In this document: piece by piece, positions 7,656 through 15,427 of the stretch
How the letters are laid out: every line of letters begins with the position of its first letter
Numbering within the stretch: the stretch's first letter is position 1
Assembly: GCF_002101555.1 (NCBI RefSeq)
Contig: NZ_LQOL01000049.1
Coordinates: 62,001 to 126,000, forward strand
Source of the DNA: Mycolicibacterium canariasense
GTDB lineage: Bacteria > Actinomycetota > Actinomycetes > Mycobacteriales > Mycobacteriaceae
DNA: 64,000 nucleotides
Reading direction: 5' to 3'
Notes under the pieces: generated by a model
The model's input: only the letters and a program-made list of their open reading frames with translations
Told to the model about the DNA's origin: nothing
The model's database searches: none
Position numbers and translations under genes: made by a program

Positions 7656-7882
7656 GGCGCGGCGACGCGTTCACGCCCGAAGGGCCGCTGACGCTCGGCG
7701 ACATCCGCGAGATCGCCTACACCGCCAAGGGTGACGACTCGCAGATCGTCGAAGTCCGCACCCCCATGGGCCCGGACCGCCGGCAGGTCACGCTCACTGT
7801 CACCGATCAGCGGTGGCATCCCCCGAACGCTGCTGCGCCGCAGCAGGACACCACCACCGAAGGAGAAACACAACATGGGTAA
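7652..7882 (+). CDS. Small hypothetical protein
   Basis: 76 residues from a GTG overlapping the stop of recT. The central part has a two-strand pattern (QIVEVRTPMG, RRQVTLTVTDQRW). Position directly after recT suggests a recombination accessory role, but nothing in the sequence proves it. Confidence 0.5.
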   Translation: MRRGDAFTPEGPLTLGDIREIAYTAKGDDSQIVEVRTPMGPDRRQVTLTVTDQRWHPPNAAAPQQDTTTEGETQHG

Positions 7883-8243
7883 AGACGCCACGACAGCGTC
7901 GGATCACAAGTCGACCAACGCGCTCGACGACATCGACACCGGCGGCACCCCGATCGGATTCTCGTTTGGATCTCGCACCATTCGGCTCGACACCGTGCCG
8001 GAGATGGACGAGACGTTCATCATCATGCTCAAGGCGCAGGTCACCCGAGACGGCAACGCCCGCAACGCGCAAGGCGAACTGATCCCAGTCCGCACGGTCA
8101 AGATCCTCGACGGCTGGGAGCCCGGAAAGAAACCCACCAACGGCGCCGACCCCAATCAGGGCGAGCTCTACCCGACCGACCCGGTCACCGGCGGGCCCAC
8201 GGAGGAAGACGGTTCGGTCGACACCGGGGGTGGCGAAGACTGA
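7875..8243 (+). CDS. Hypothetical early protein with acidic C-terminus
   Basis: 122 residues from ATG 7875, preceded by GAAGGAGAAAC. The middle is a beta-rich domain (TPIGFSFGSRTIRL ... VRTVKILDGW) and the last 25 residues are Gly/Asp/Glu-rich, as in acidic tails of phage single-strand DNA-binding proteins. An SSB-like role next to recT is a guess from layout and tail. Confidence 0.5.
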   Translation: MGKDATTASDHKSTNALDDIDTGGTPIGFSFGSRTIRLDTVPEMDETFIIMLKAQVTRDGNARNAQGELIPVRTVKILDGWEPGKKPTNGADPNQGELYPTDPVTGGPTEEDGSVDTGGGED

Positions 8244-8593
8244 TGCGACACACCCCGGCTCTTGCGGAGCGGCAGCGCGCGGCCATCGTCGCGCTGCTGC
8301 TCTCGCTCATCGCCTTTGGCACCATCATCGCCGCCGCGATCATCTACTCGGCGTGGTGGCTGCTACCGACCGCCATCGTCTCGTGGCTGGCCGGTGGTCA
8401 CCTGGCCGCGAAGACCTTCGCGATGTTCCTGACCGCGGCCCAGCAGAAGGTCGCCACGGTCGTCGCACACCCGGATCCGCTGGCCGGCCCCCGCCCCGAC
8501 CCCTTCGCCGACCTCGGCGCACTCGGCGCCCAGCGAGGCGTCGAAGTCATCGAAGCGGTCAAAACCGCCAGGCCAGAAGGGAATCCCCGATGA
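8243..8593 (+). CDS. Two-helix membrane protein
   Basis: 116 residues with two adjacent hydrophobic segments at about residues 14-35 and 38-60, then a polar C-terminus of about 55 residues, presumably cytoplasmic. ATG 8243 overlaps the preceding stop. Encoded among early genes rather than with the lysis genes, so a holin role is unlikely. Function unknown. Confidence 0.55.
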   Translation: MRHTPALAERQRAAIVALLLSLIAFGTIIAAAIIYSAWWLLPTAIVSWLAGGHLAAKTFAMFLTAAQQKVATVVAHPDPLAGPRPDPFADLGALGAQRGVEVIEAVKTARPEGNPR

Positions 8594-8979
8594 CCGCTCC
8601 GCTCACCCGCCAGTTCGAAATCGGTGCCGTCGTCACCGTCCTCCACGGCGACGAGAACCAAATCTTCTGCCCCCTACAGCAGGTGTACGACATCCTCGGC
8701 TTCATGACGGGCGACGTCCCGACATCCGAGCCGAACGACATCGACGGCGTCGACAGCATCGGCGAAGCGATCGAACGCTGCCGCCCCCATCTCGCCGCCC
8801 TGTTCCCCGAGCTGGCCGCCGAGCCGGAACCGGTCTGGCCGGACGTCAGCGACCCGTCGATCGAAGCGGAAGTCGTCACGTGGCTCGTGCAGCTCGGCGT
8901 GAAGTACCACGCCCCGTTCACGGTGACTCAGTTGCCGGGCATCACCCGGGCCGCGATGCCATGGGAAGGGGACGCCTGA
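8590..8979 (+). CDS. Hypothetical early protein
   Basis: 129 residues from an ATG overlapping the previous stop. A VYDILGFMTGDVP segment is followed by helices; no catalytic motif recognised. Overlaps the following gene at a TGATG. Confidence 0.5.
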   Translation: MTAPLTRQFEIGAVVTVLHGDENQIFCPLQQVYDILGFMTGDVPTSEPNDIDGVDSIGEAIERCRPHLAALFPELAAEPEPVWPDVSDPSIEAEVVTWLVQLGVKYHAPFTVTQLPGITRAAMPWEGDA

Positions 8980-9188
8980 TGGCCGTCCACGTGCACACCG
9001 GCTACACCAGCCCGAAAGAGCCGCACCGGCACCCGCTCGCCGACGACTACACGGTGACGCCCGAAGGCGTGCTCATCCTGTCGACAGGCCGCTGCGGTTC
9101 GGTCGCGGTGTACGCGCCAGGACACTGGACACGCGCCGAGATCGTCCGGAACCGCGGCGCAGACGGCAGATTCGTGAAGCGCTCATGA
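8979..9188 (+). CDS. Small hypothetical protein
   Basis: 69 residues, His-rich at the N-terminus, with a compact beta pattern (GVLILSTGRCGSVAVYAPGHW). Overlaps both neighbours. No family recognised. Confidence 0.5.
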   Translation: MAVHVHTGYTSPKEPHRHPLADDYTVTPEGVLILSTGRCGSVAVYAPGHWTRAEIVRNRGADGRFVKRS

Positions 9189-9370
9189 GCTACCGCGGCG
9201 ACCAGACCGAACAACTCGCACCCGGCACACGGCTCGGCCCCGACGCGCACGGCGTCATGCACGAGATCACCAGCGCCCGTTACGACGAAGCCACCGACAC
9301 CACGAAGGTCACCACCCGCAAGCTCGAAGTCACCGGCCAACGCCTGCGATTCCAAGGCGGCCACGAGTGA
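9185..9370 (+). CDS. Small hypothetical protein
   Basis: 61 residues from an ATGA overlap. Hydrophilic with short strands (TKVTTRKLEVTGQRLRF). Lies directly before and overlapping the DNA methyltransferase. Function unknown. Confidence 0.5.
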   Translation: MSYRGDQTEQLAPGTRLGPDAHGVMHEITSARYDEATDTTKVTTRKLEVTGQRLRFQGGHE

Positions 9371-10611
9371 AGGTCGGATCCCTGTTCTCTGGCGCCGGCG
9401 GGCTGGATATCGCCGTCGAGCACGTCTTCAGCGGCCGCACCGTGTGGCATTGCGAGCTCGACTTCATCGAGGACAAGAACGGCCGCCGGAGGCCAAACGC
9501 TGCCGTGAAGGTGCTCGCGCACCGCTGGCCGGGCGTGCCCAACCTCGGCGACATCAGCACCGTCGACTGGTCGACCGTCGAACCCGTCGACGTGCTGTGC
9601 GGCGGGTTCCCGTGCCAGGACATCAGCGCTGCGGGAAAGCGCGCAGGCATGGGCGCCGGTACGCGATCAGGTCTCTGGTCCGAATTCGCCCGGGCAATCG
9701 ATGAATTGCGGCCGCGCGTAGTGGTCATCGAGAACGTGAGGAACCTGCTCAGTGTCGAAGCAAATCGCACAGTGGAACCCCAAGCGACAGCTATGGGAGA
9801 CAGCGACGCTAAGCCTGTTCTCCGAGCACTCGGAGCCGTACTCGGAGACCTTTGCGACGTCGGGTATGACGCGCAGTGGGCGACTGTATCCGCTGCCAGT
9901 GTCGGAGCTCCGCACTTCCGGGAGCGGGTGTTTGTCGTCGCAACTCCTGCCGACACCAGTCACGCAACCGGCGACGGGGAACGGACACGCACGGAATCTC
10001 GGCGCGGAAGTTGCGCTGCTGCCGAGTCCGCGTGCGATGGACGGACATGCGTCGATGACGGCGCCAGCAGCCCGGGCGCACGTTGCGGACGGGAATGGAT
10101 CGCTGGCGGAAGTGCTGGGCGCGAGCCTGTTTCCTTAGACCTGCTGCCGACGCCCGCCGCATCACGGTCAGGCCGGAACCGCTCAGCGAGTGACGATGCT
10201 GCGGTCCGGCCGTCGTTGGACAGCATCACAGACTTGTTGCCGACGCCGAACGCGAGCGACGGGTCTGGGGGCGGCCAGCACCCTGATCAACGCGAGGGAC
10301 ACAGTCGCCAGTTGATCGACTTCGCGCTGCTACACGGGACCGACCAGTGGGGCAAATACGCCCCCGCGATCACGCGATGGGCGTCGTTGACCCGCCCCGC
10401 ACCATCACCGACAGAGCCGAACACCAAAGGGAATCCTCGTCTGTCCGCGCCGTTCCCCGAGTGGATGATGGGCTGGCCCGCCGGCTGGGTCACCGCCGTG
10501 CCCGGCATCTCCCGCAACGACATGCTCCGCATCATCGGCAACGGCGTCTGCCCGCAGCAGGCCGCTGCGGCGCTGTGGCATCTCATCCCGATCAGCGAGG
10601 TCGCAGCATGA
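9367..10611 (+). CDS. C5-cytosine DNA methyltransferase
   Basis: 414 residues from GTG 9367. Motif I is LFSGAGGLD (6-14), motif IV GGFPCQDIS with the catalytic Cys83, motif VI ENV (122-124), motif VIII QWATVSAASVGAPHFRERVF (170-189), and motif X GNGVCPQQAAAAL near the end. It transfers methyl groups to cytosine C5, probably protecting phage DNA from restriction; no cognate nuclease lies alongside, so it is likely an orphan. Between 9752 and 10138 another frame also looks coding (separate entry), and in this part the methyltransferase frame has atypically low GC at third positions. Confidence 0.92.
   Translation: MKVGSLFSGAGGLDIAVEHVFSGRTVWHCELDFIEDKNGRRRPNAAVKVLAHRWPGVPNLGDISTVDWSTVEPVDVLCGGFPCQDISAAGKRAGMGAGTRSGLWSEFARAIDELRPRVVVIENVRNLLSVEANRTVEPQATAMGDSDAKPVLRALGAVLGDLCDVGYDAQWATVSAASVGAPHFRERVFVVATPADTSHATGDGERTRTESRRGSCAAAESACDGRTCVDDGASSPGARCGREWIAGGSAGREPVSLDLLPTPAASRSGRNRSASDDAAVRPSLDSITDLLPTPNASDGSGGGQHPDQREGHSRQLIDFALLHGTDQWGKYAPAITRWASLTRPAPSPTEPNTKGNPRLSAPFPEWMMGWPAGWVTAVPGISRNDMLRIIGNGVCPQQAAAALWHLIPISEVAA
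9752..10138 (+). CDS. ORF nested in the methyltransferase in another frame
   Basis: 128 codons from ATG 9752 to TAG, entirely inside the methyltransferase gene in the +1 frame. Its third codon positions are clearly GC-richer than those of the host frame over the same bases, the reverse of what a spurious overlap should show. The product contains LWETATLSLFSEHSEPYSET, SGMTRSGRLYPLP and repeated LLPTP/LLPSP elements. From memory this resembles segments found with phage methyltransferases, and the main frame itself resumes LLPTP repeats just downstream. Candidate dual-coding gene or frameshift-derived module; no obvious Shine-Dalgarno. Confidence 0.45.
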   Translation: MSKQIAQWNPKRQLWETATLSLFSEHSEPYSETFATSGMTRSGRLYPLPVSELRTSGSGCLSSQLLPTPVTQPATGNGHARNLGAEVALLPSPRAMDGHASMTAPAARAHVADGNGSLAEVLGASLFP

Positions 10612-11036
10612 AGGCACTGACCGTGCAGCAGCCGTGGGCGTGGGCGATCTTCCACGGCAAGAACATCGAAAACCGGACGCAGCTCTGGAAGTACCGCGGC
10701 CCGTTGGCCATCCACGCCGGCATGCGCTGGTCCGACCGCGGCGAGAACAGTCCGCTCGTCCGCGCGGCCTTCCGGCAGCACGCCGACGACACTCGGCTCG
10801 CCGACGAAGCCGGCGCGATCATCGGCGTCGTCGACCTCGTCGATTGCCACTACACCGCCGGATGCTGCGCACCGTGGGGCGAGCAAGGTTACGCAGCCGC
10901 CAGCCGCCAAGGCCGGCGCATCACACACCTGGTCCTCGAGAACCCCCGCCAGCTCGCCGAACCGATCCCCTGCAAAGGCGCGCTCGGCCTGTGGACACCA
11001 CCCGCCGACATCACCGAAGCGCTGGCCCGGTCATGA
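10608..11036 (+). CDS. ASCH-domain protein
   Basis: 142 residues. The N-terminal MKALTVQQPWAWAIFHGKNIENR with a following WKYRGPLAIHA is the signature of ASCH domains (PUA-like fold, RNA or modified-nucleotide binding). A later DLVDC and GALGLW complete the barrel. It overlaps the methyltransferase stop, and such proteins often accompany phage DNA-modification genes. Substrate unknown. Confidence 0.8.
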   Translation: MKALTVQQPWAWAIFHGKNIENRTQLWKYRGPLAIHAGMRWSDRGENSPLVRAAFRQHADDTRLADEAGAIIGVVDLVDCHYTAGCCAPWGEQGYAAASRQGRRITHLVLENPRQLAEPIPCKGALGLWTPPADITEALARS

Positions 11037-11395
11037 ACAGGGCGCTGCTTCTGATCGACATCGCCGACAAGGCCGCCGGCACCGACCTCACCCTGGCAAC
11101 AGCGATGGGATGGACCCGCGCCGAGTACGTGCAGGCGATCCACAACGCGCTGAGATCACGATGCGGACTCACTCGATTACCCGCCGCCCCGGCCCCCGCA
11201 TCAGCATGGACACCGCCCCGCAAGCGCATCCGACCGCGACCGATTCGGGCGCGACGAACGAAGGCGCGCAAGCTAGCCGAGACACCGGTGCGTCAGCAGC
11301 CGCCCCTCGCGCACCGGCCCCTGCCCAGCGGCCGCGCCACGGTTTGTCGCACCTGCTGGCTGGTCCACGCCCCCGGTGAGGGATGCGGCCGATGA
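11033..11395 (+). CDS. Hypothetical protein with basic centre and C-terminal Cys/His
   Basis: 120 residues from an ATG overlapping the preceding stop. The N-terminal 45 residues are a helical, HTH-like segment (LTLATAMGWTRAEYVQAIHNAL), the middle is Arg/Pro-rich, and the C-terminus has C-x2-C and a further H and C (CRTCWLVHAPGEGC), likely a zinc site. Possibly nucleic-acid binding. Confidence 0.5.
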   Translation: MNRALLLIDIADKAAGTDLTLATAMGWTRAEYVQAIHNALRSRCGLTRLPAAPAPASAWTPPRKRIRPRPIRARRTKARKLAETPVRQQPPLAHRPLPSGRATVCRTCWLVHAPGEGCGR

Positions 11396-11913
11396 CCAAC
11401 CCCACAGGAACCATTCTGACCGGCCTCATTTCGTCGGCCGTGATCAGCGATTGTGGCACCTACCGCTACCGCCTCACGCGGATCTGGGACAAGTCGAAGC
11501 CGATCCTCGCGTGGGTGATGCTCAACCCGTCGACCGCCGACGCCAGCACAGACGACCCGACAATCCGGCGGTGCATTGCGTTCGCGAAGGCTTGGGGGTT
11601 CGGCGGCATCACCGTCATCAACTTGTACGCACTGCGAGCCACGGATCCGAAACAGCTTTGGCAGCACCCGGACCCAATCGGGCCCGAGAACGACGCCGAG
11701 ATCGCCAAAGTCGCCGCCGACCACCGCATGCTCATCGTCATCGCATGGGGATCCAACGCGACACCAGGCCGTGCCGCCGACGTCATGCGGATCCTGGCCA
11801 ACTCGCACGTCGTTGCGCTCGGCTGGACCAAAAGCGGCCAGCCTCGGCACCCCCTCTACGTGCGGGCTGACACCCCGCCGATGCGCGCCGACATCCCGCC
11901 GAGGCGGCCATGA
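11392..11913 (+). CDS. DUF1643-family protein
   Basis: 173 residues from ATG 11392 in an ATGA overlap. The pattern CGTYRYRLTRIWD ... WVMLNPSTADA ... DDPTIRRCIAFA ... GGITVINLYALRATDPKQL is that of DUF1643 proteins, widespread in phages and bacteria and of unknown biochemical activity. The AWGSNA segment is also typical. In phages they lie in replication or modification modules, as here. Confidence 0.85.
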   Translation: MTNPTGTILTGLISSAVISDCGTYRYRLTRIWDKSKPILAWVMLNPSTADASTDDPTIRRCIAFAKAWGFGGITVINLYALRATDPKQLWQHPDPIGPENDAEIAKVAADHRMLIVIAWGSNATPGRAADVMRILANSHVVALGWTKSGQPRHPLYVRADTPPMRADIPPRRP

Positions 11914-12074
11914 GCAAGGAATCGAAGTCGCGGGATCGGTGGCGCCAGCTCGACGCGTCGTCCGCCGACCGGCCGAAGTCGTTCTGCTCCGGCTGCGGAT
12001 ACCACCGCGTCGTCACCGGGAAGCACCGCGCCGACTGCACAGCACCACAACCCGAAACGGGGGCGTCGACCTAG
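11910..12074 (+). CDS. Small zinc-binding protein
   Basis: 54 residues from an ATG overlapping the DUF1643 stop. CSGCGYH followed by HRADC gives a CCHC-like site, flanked by basic residues. It is directly adjacent to the HNH gene (stop at 12074, next ATG at 12075). Confidence 0.5.
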   Translation: MSKESKSRDRWRQLDASSADRPKSFCSGCGYHRVVTGKHRADCTAPQPETGAST

Positions 12075-12656
12075 ATGGCCATCACCAAACGGCTCCGCTT
12101 CGAGATTCTGCGCCGCGACGGATACCGGTGCCGCTACTGCGGGCACACCGCCGCCGAAGCCGAGTTGCGTGTCGACCACGTCATCCCGACGGCCCTCGGC
12201 GGCGGCGACGATCCCGACAACCTGGTCGCCGCCTGCGAGCCGTGCAACACAGGCAAGGCAGCGATCGCACCCGACTCACCCATCGTCGAAGACGTCGCCG
12301 CTGACGCGCTCCGCTGGGCGGCCGCGATCAGGCGCGCTGCCGAGCTGGACCGGCAACGGCGTTCTGACGACCACGACTTCGTGTTCGAACTGCTGAATTC
12401 CTACGACGGCGCGATCACCGAGCAGTTCCGTCGCGCCGATGGCAACTACGACATCGCTCCGGACTGCGGGCAGAGCATCCTCAAGTTCCGCGATGCAGGA
12501 CTGACCCGCGACGACATCGTCGCGGCCGCGGCGGCGATGCGCGCACGCAACCTCCCTGACGGCCGCCGCTGGAAGTACTTCTGCGGCGTCGCATGGCAAA
12601 TGATCCGCGAGCGGCAGACCGTCGCTCGGCAACTCATCGAATCAGGAGCGATCTGA
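12075..12656 (+). CDS. HNH endonuclease-domain protein
   Basis: 193 residues. The N-terminal 60 residues form an HNH module: CRYC (C19, C22), the DH pair (D34, H35) in VDHVIPTALGGGDDPDNLVAAC, and CEPCN (C54, C57, N58). The C-terminal 120 residues are helical and differ from homing endonucleases. Located immediately before a replication-initiator-like gene, it probably acts in phage DNA processing. Nuclease activity is inferred from the motif. Confidence 0.85.
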   Translation: MAITKRLRFEILRRDGYRCRYCGHTAAEAELRVDHVIPTALGGGDDPDNLVAACEPCNTGKAAIAPDSPIVEDVAADALRWAAAIRRAAELDRQRRSDDHDFVFELLNSYDGAITEQFRRADGNYDIAPDCGQSILKFRDAGLTRDDIVAAAAAMRARNLPDGRRWKYFCGVAWQMIRERQTVARQLIESGAI

Positions 12657-12658
12657 CA

Positions 12659-13033
12659 ATGGCTGGCCTGCAATGGATCCGGCTCGACACCACCTTCCCC
12701 GACAACCCGAAGATCATGGACCTGGTCGATCGGAACCTGCACCGCGTGGCGTTCGCTCACATCGAGATGATGTGCCACGTCGGGAAGACGCTGACCGACG
12801 GCTACTTCGCCGAAGGTGCGCTGCGCCGGTACGCGATCACGAAGAAGGACGCCGGCATCGCCGTTGAATCCGGCCTGTGGGTGCCGAGCCGCGGCGGCGG
12901 CTTCGAGATCAACGGCTGGGCTGAGCACAACCCCGTTGACGATGCCGCGATGGCCCGCAGCGAGAAGGCTCGCCGAGCGGCCGAGAAGCGTTGGCGCGAC
13001 CAGAGAGGTGACGGCGATGCCCAAGCGGTTTGA
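12659..13033 (+). CDS. Replication-initiator-like (DnaD/helix-loader type N-domain) protein
   Basis: 124 residues from ATG 12659 with AGGAG 11 bases upstream. The domain opens MAGLQWIRLDTTFPDNPKIM, continues with a winged-helix-like section (FAEGALRRYAITKKDAGIAV) and a strand pair (GLWVPSRGGGFEINGW), and ends in basic KARRAAEKRWRDQR. This order is typical of N-terminal domains of phage replication initiators. No phage polymerase or helicase is encoded, so host replication proteins would be recruited. The C-terminal extension seen in related proteins may lie in the next, overlapping frame. Confidence 0.6.
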   Translation: MAGLQWIRLDTTFPDNPKIMDLVDRNLHRVAFAHIEMMCHVGKTLTDGYFAEGALRRYAITKKDAGIAVESGLWVPSRGGGFEINGWAEHNPVDDAAMARSEKARRAAEKRWRDQRGDGDAQAV

Positions 13034-13265
13034 GCACATGCCCGAGCATCCGACCGAGCACGGTGCCCCGCGGATGCTCAAGCATTGCCCGAGCAATGCC
13101 CCGGGTAATGCACATACGTACCTACGTACTTACCAACACCTACTCACCTTGCGTAACCATCTCACGCTGAGAAACGCGCGCAGGGGGGTAGCACGATTCG
13201 CCCCGGCTGATGTGACCCACGCACGACAGGCCGCCGCTTCGCGCGGCCCGATGGCGGCACGATGA
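13017..13265 (+). CDS. Basic, His-rich overlapping ORF after the initiator-like gene
   Basis: 82 residues from ATG 13017, overlapping the previous gene by 17 bp in another frame. The first 30 residues repeat Glu-His-Met-Pro-like units (EHMPEHPTEH), followed by basic Arg/His-rich sequence. The DNA here (13030-13180) is less GC-rich and holds short repeats (GAGCA/CAAGCAT units, TACGTAC twice), so an origin within or instead of a gene is possible. The start of the next gene overlaps its stop, which supports translation. Confidence 0.4.
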   Translation: MPKRFEHMPEHPTEHGAPRMLKHCPSNAPGNAHTYLRTYQHLLTLRNHLTLRNARRGVARFAPADVTHARQAAASRGPMAAR

Positions 13266-13456
13266 ACGGCCCGGAGCTCGGCGTCGACCCGGGCCGGCAC
13301 AACGACTTCCACATCCGAGTCCGCGAGCCCGGCGTGAAGGCAATCTTCGAGGTCAAAGGCAACTGGTCACCCGACGAGCGGCCCGAAGCAATCCGGAAGC
13401 TACTCACCGACGCCTACGCCGAAGCCATGAAGCGGATCCCCGAGGGCGGCCGATGA
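13262..13456 (+). CDS. Small hypothetical protein
   Basis: 64 residues from an ATGA overlap. A beta-strand pair (DFHIRVREPGVKAIFEVKGNW) followed by a helix suggests a compact fold; the EVKG strand is reminiscent of nuclease-fold strands, but too little is present to assign. Confidence 0.5.
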   Translation: MNGPELGVDPGRHNDFHIRVREPGVKAIFEVKGNWSPDERPEAIRKLLTDAYAEAMKRIPEGGR

Positions 13457-13773
13457 GCATGCCAGACAACGTGATCCCGATGCACGGCGACGGCGAATCC
13501 CCGGACTACCGGCGCGGCACCTCGCGCGGCCAGTCCCGCACCGGCGGCCAGTCCCGCACCGGCGGCCAGCAGTGGCACGCACGGCAGGCCAACGCCCGCA
13601 AGGAACGCGACCAGCTCCGCGAGCTCGCGAAGACGGTGCCGTGCCCGCCGCCCCCGCAGGGCTGCGGAAAGCCGGTCGGCGACGCCTGCGTCGACGTGAA
13701 GACGCAACACCCGCTCAAGCACTTCCCCGGGCATCCGGCCCGGATCAACAACGCGAGGAAGGCGAACCGATGA
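13453..13773 (+). CDS. Zinc-binding protein with tandem repeat
   Basis: 106 residues. The N-terminal part contains two perfect 18-bp DNA repeats (13528-13545, 13546-13563) encoding GQSRTG twice. The C-terminal part has C-x6-C-x7-C and a later H and R (CPPPPQGCGK ... DACVDV ... HFPGHPARI), matching small zinc proteins common in actinophages. Possibly nucleic-acid binding. Confidence 0.6.
   Translation: MSMPDNVIPMHGDGESPDYRRGTSRGQSRTGGQSRTGGQQWHARQANARKERDQLRELAKTVPCPPPPQGCGKPVGDACVDVKTQHPLKHFPGHPARINNARKANR
13528..13569 (+). repeat. 18-bp tandem repeat, two full copies and a partial third
   Basis: GGCCAGTCCCGCACCGGC at 13528-13545 is repeated exactly at 13546-13563, and six bases of a third copy follow. 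It keeps the reading frame of the zinc-protein gene and adds a six-residue unit per copy, so copy number could vary without disrupting the gene. Confidence 0.85.
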
Positions 13774-14165
13774 TGACACTCGAATCGAAGCCGCCGGAGG
13801 TGGATCCGCTGTCGCAGCTCGACGCCGAACTCGACGCGGCGCAGCTCTGCGAATGCCCCTGCGACCGATTCCCGACACCACACGGCAAGGCGCACTGCAC
13901 CCGACAGGCCACGTTCTACGTCGAGGTTCACGCCTTCGGCCTGTGTCGGCATCCGAATTCGATCGCCGACCCGAATGTCACCGCGGACGGCGACAAGTGC
14001 GCGTACCTGTGCGCGGACTGCTTCGAGGCCGGCATCGCGTTGGCGCAGTTGCAGATGTCAAAGCTGCCGCCCCGCGCTGTGTGCCCGCCGCTGCCAGCCG
14101 GTTTCGGGTGCGGACGGCCGATGGCCGTCCTCGACGACTACGTGCCCGTTCGGCGGCCGCTGTGA
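13770..14165 (+). CDS. Cys-rich zinc-binding protein
   Basis: 131 residues from ATG 13770. At least nine Cys and several His are arranged in CECPCDRF, HCTR, FGLCRH, CAYLCADC and GFGC clusters, enough for two or more zinc sites. No enzymatic motif. One of a run of small metal-binding proteins at 13.4-14.8 kb. Confidence 0.55.
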   Translation: MMTLESKPPEVDPLSQLDAELDAAQLCECPCDRFPTPHGKAHCTRQATFYVEVHAFGLCRHPNSIADPNVTADGDKCAYLCADCFEAGIALAQLQMSKLPPRAVCPPLPAGFGCGRPMAVLDDYVPVRRPL

Positions 14166-14272
14166 AGCGCCGGCCGCGGGTGTACCCGTCGCGTCAGGCG
14201 TGCTGCATCTGCACGAAGCCGGCCGAGGCGCACGCCGAGGTGTGCACCGAGTGCAAGCGAGTCGTCCGATGA
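14162..14272 (+). CDS. Zinc-ribbon micro-protein
   Basis: 36 residues from a GTG overlapping the previous stop. CCIC and CTEC pairs 15 residues apart form a minimal zinc ribbon surrounded by Arg and Lys. Its stop overlaps the next start (ATGA). The overlaps on both sides argue that it is translated. Confidence 0.55.
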   Translation: MKRRPRVYPSRQACCICTKPAEAHAEVCTECKRVVR

Positions 14273-14592
14273 GCGCCGACCTCCCCACGCTGGACGAGGT
14301 CGTCGCCCGGGGGATGTTCATGGCCGCGTACGTCGTGGGAGACGAGCGCGTCAACGACGGCCTGTGGGAGCGCACCTCGGAGATGATGCGCCAGGACTGC
14401 CTACGCGATGCTCGCGCCGCGCTCGCCACTCTCCGCGAGGCGTGCACCATCCGCACCGCCGAACAACTCGCCGCTCTGCCGGCCGCCGCGGTGCTGATCG
14501 TCCGCGGCAGTCAGCCGTACTTCCGGCACGCCGTCACGGCCAGTAGCCTGCCGGCGCTGCTGATCTGGCACCCGGATTGGGCGCAGTCATGA
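14269..14592 (+). CDS. Hypothetical helical protein
   Basis: 107 residues, mainly helical, with a hydrophobic C-terminal third (LPAAAVLIVRG ... SSLPALLIWHPDW). Not clearly transmembrane. No family recognised; tightly overlapped by its neighbours. Confidence 0.5.
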   Translation: MSADLPTLDEVVARGMFMAAYVVGDERVNDGLWERTSEMMRQDCLRDARAALATLREACTIRTAEQLAALPAAAVLIVRGSQPYFRHAVTASSLPALLIWHPDWAQS

Positions 14593-14819
14593 GCGACCTG
14601 ATTCCGATGTACGCGCGGTTGCGCGGCACGCTCGCCGACCAGCAACCGGCCGCCGCGGCACCGTGCCGGCACCCGCGGCCACAGCAGCGCATCGAACGCA
14701 CCGAGGAAGACATCCGCGGCGGCAACACCACCGCCATCGTCCGCGTCACCACCGAAATCCACTGCAACGCCTGCGGCGCCATCGTCGGCCGCGAGACCCA
14801 CAACGAGAGGCGCCGATGA
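14589..14819 (+). CDS. Small zinc-site protein
   Basis: 76 residues. The C-terminal half has strands and a CNAC pair with an upstream C/H (PCRHP), giving a likely zinc site. Directly precedes and overlaps the RuvC-like gene. Confidence 0.5.
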   Translation: MSDLIPMYARLRGTLADQQPAAAAPCRHPRPQQRIERTEEDIRGGNTTAIVRVTTEIHCNACGAIVGRETHNERRR

Positions 14820-15427
14820 ACCGATACGTGCTCGGCATCGACGCATCCCTGGTGCGCACCGGCATCACCGTCCTACGCCACATCGAAGACGGCCCATGCC
14901 GCCCGAAGGTGCTCCGCTACTGCGGATACTCGCTCGAAAACGGGGCCGACTGGGACGACCGCGCCGAGCGGATCATCGCCAACACGCACGAAGTCGCCCA
15001 CATCATCGACCGGCTACCAGCCAAGCCAGAGCTGGCCATGATCGAAGCGCCGATCTTCCCGTCCGAAGTGCTGCCGTCCTACCTCGACCGCGGCGCTCTG
15101 TGGGTCGGCATCTGGTCGGTGCTGAAGGCCCGCGGCATCACCCGGGCCACCGTGTCACCGACCACGCTGAAGCTGTGGGTGACCGGGTCCGGCCGCGCCG
15201 ACAAGGACATGGTGCTGGACGAGACACGCAAGTGGTGGCCGGATCTCACCATCCCGAACCACGATGTCGCCGACTCGGCCGGTGCGGCGGCGATGTGCGC
15301 GATGAAGCTCGGCTGGGAACTTCCGTTTCTGCCGCGGCGCCGGCACTGGTCCGGGCTGTCGACGGTGTGGCCGGGCGATATCGATACCGCGGTGCGGGCG
15401 ACGAACGCGCGGCTGGTGCGTCGCTGA
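14816..15427 (+). CDS. RuvC-like Holliday junction resolvase
   Basis: 203 residues. The N-terminal VLGIDASLVRTGI supplies the first Asp (D9), LAMIEAP the Glu (E77), and NHDVADSAGAAAMC the C-terminal Asp pair (D150, D153), as in RuvC nucleases with an RNase H fold. It probably resolves junctions produced by the RecT pathway or debranches DNA before packaging. ATG 14816 overlaps the upstream stop and its own stop overlaps the WhiB start. Confidence 0.85.
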   Translation: MNRYVLGIDASLVRTGITVLRHIEDGPCRPKVLRYCGYSLENGADWDDRAERIIANTHEVAHIIDRLPAKPELAMIEAPIFPSEVLPSYLDRGALWVGIWSVLKARGITRATVSPTTLKLWVTGSGRADKDMVLDETRKWWPDLTIPNHDVADSAGAAAMCAMKLGWELPFLPRRRHWSGLSTVWPGDIDTAVRATNARLVRR

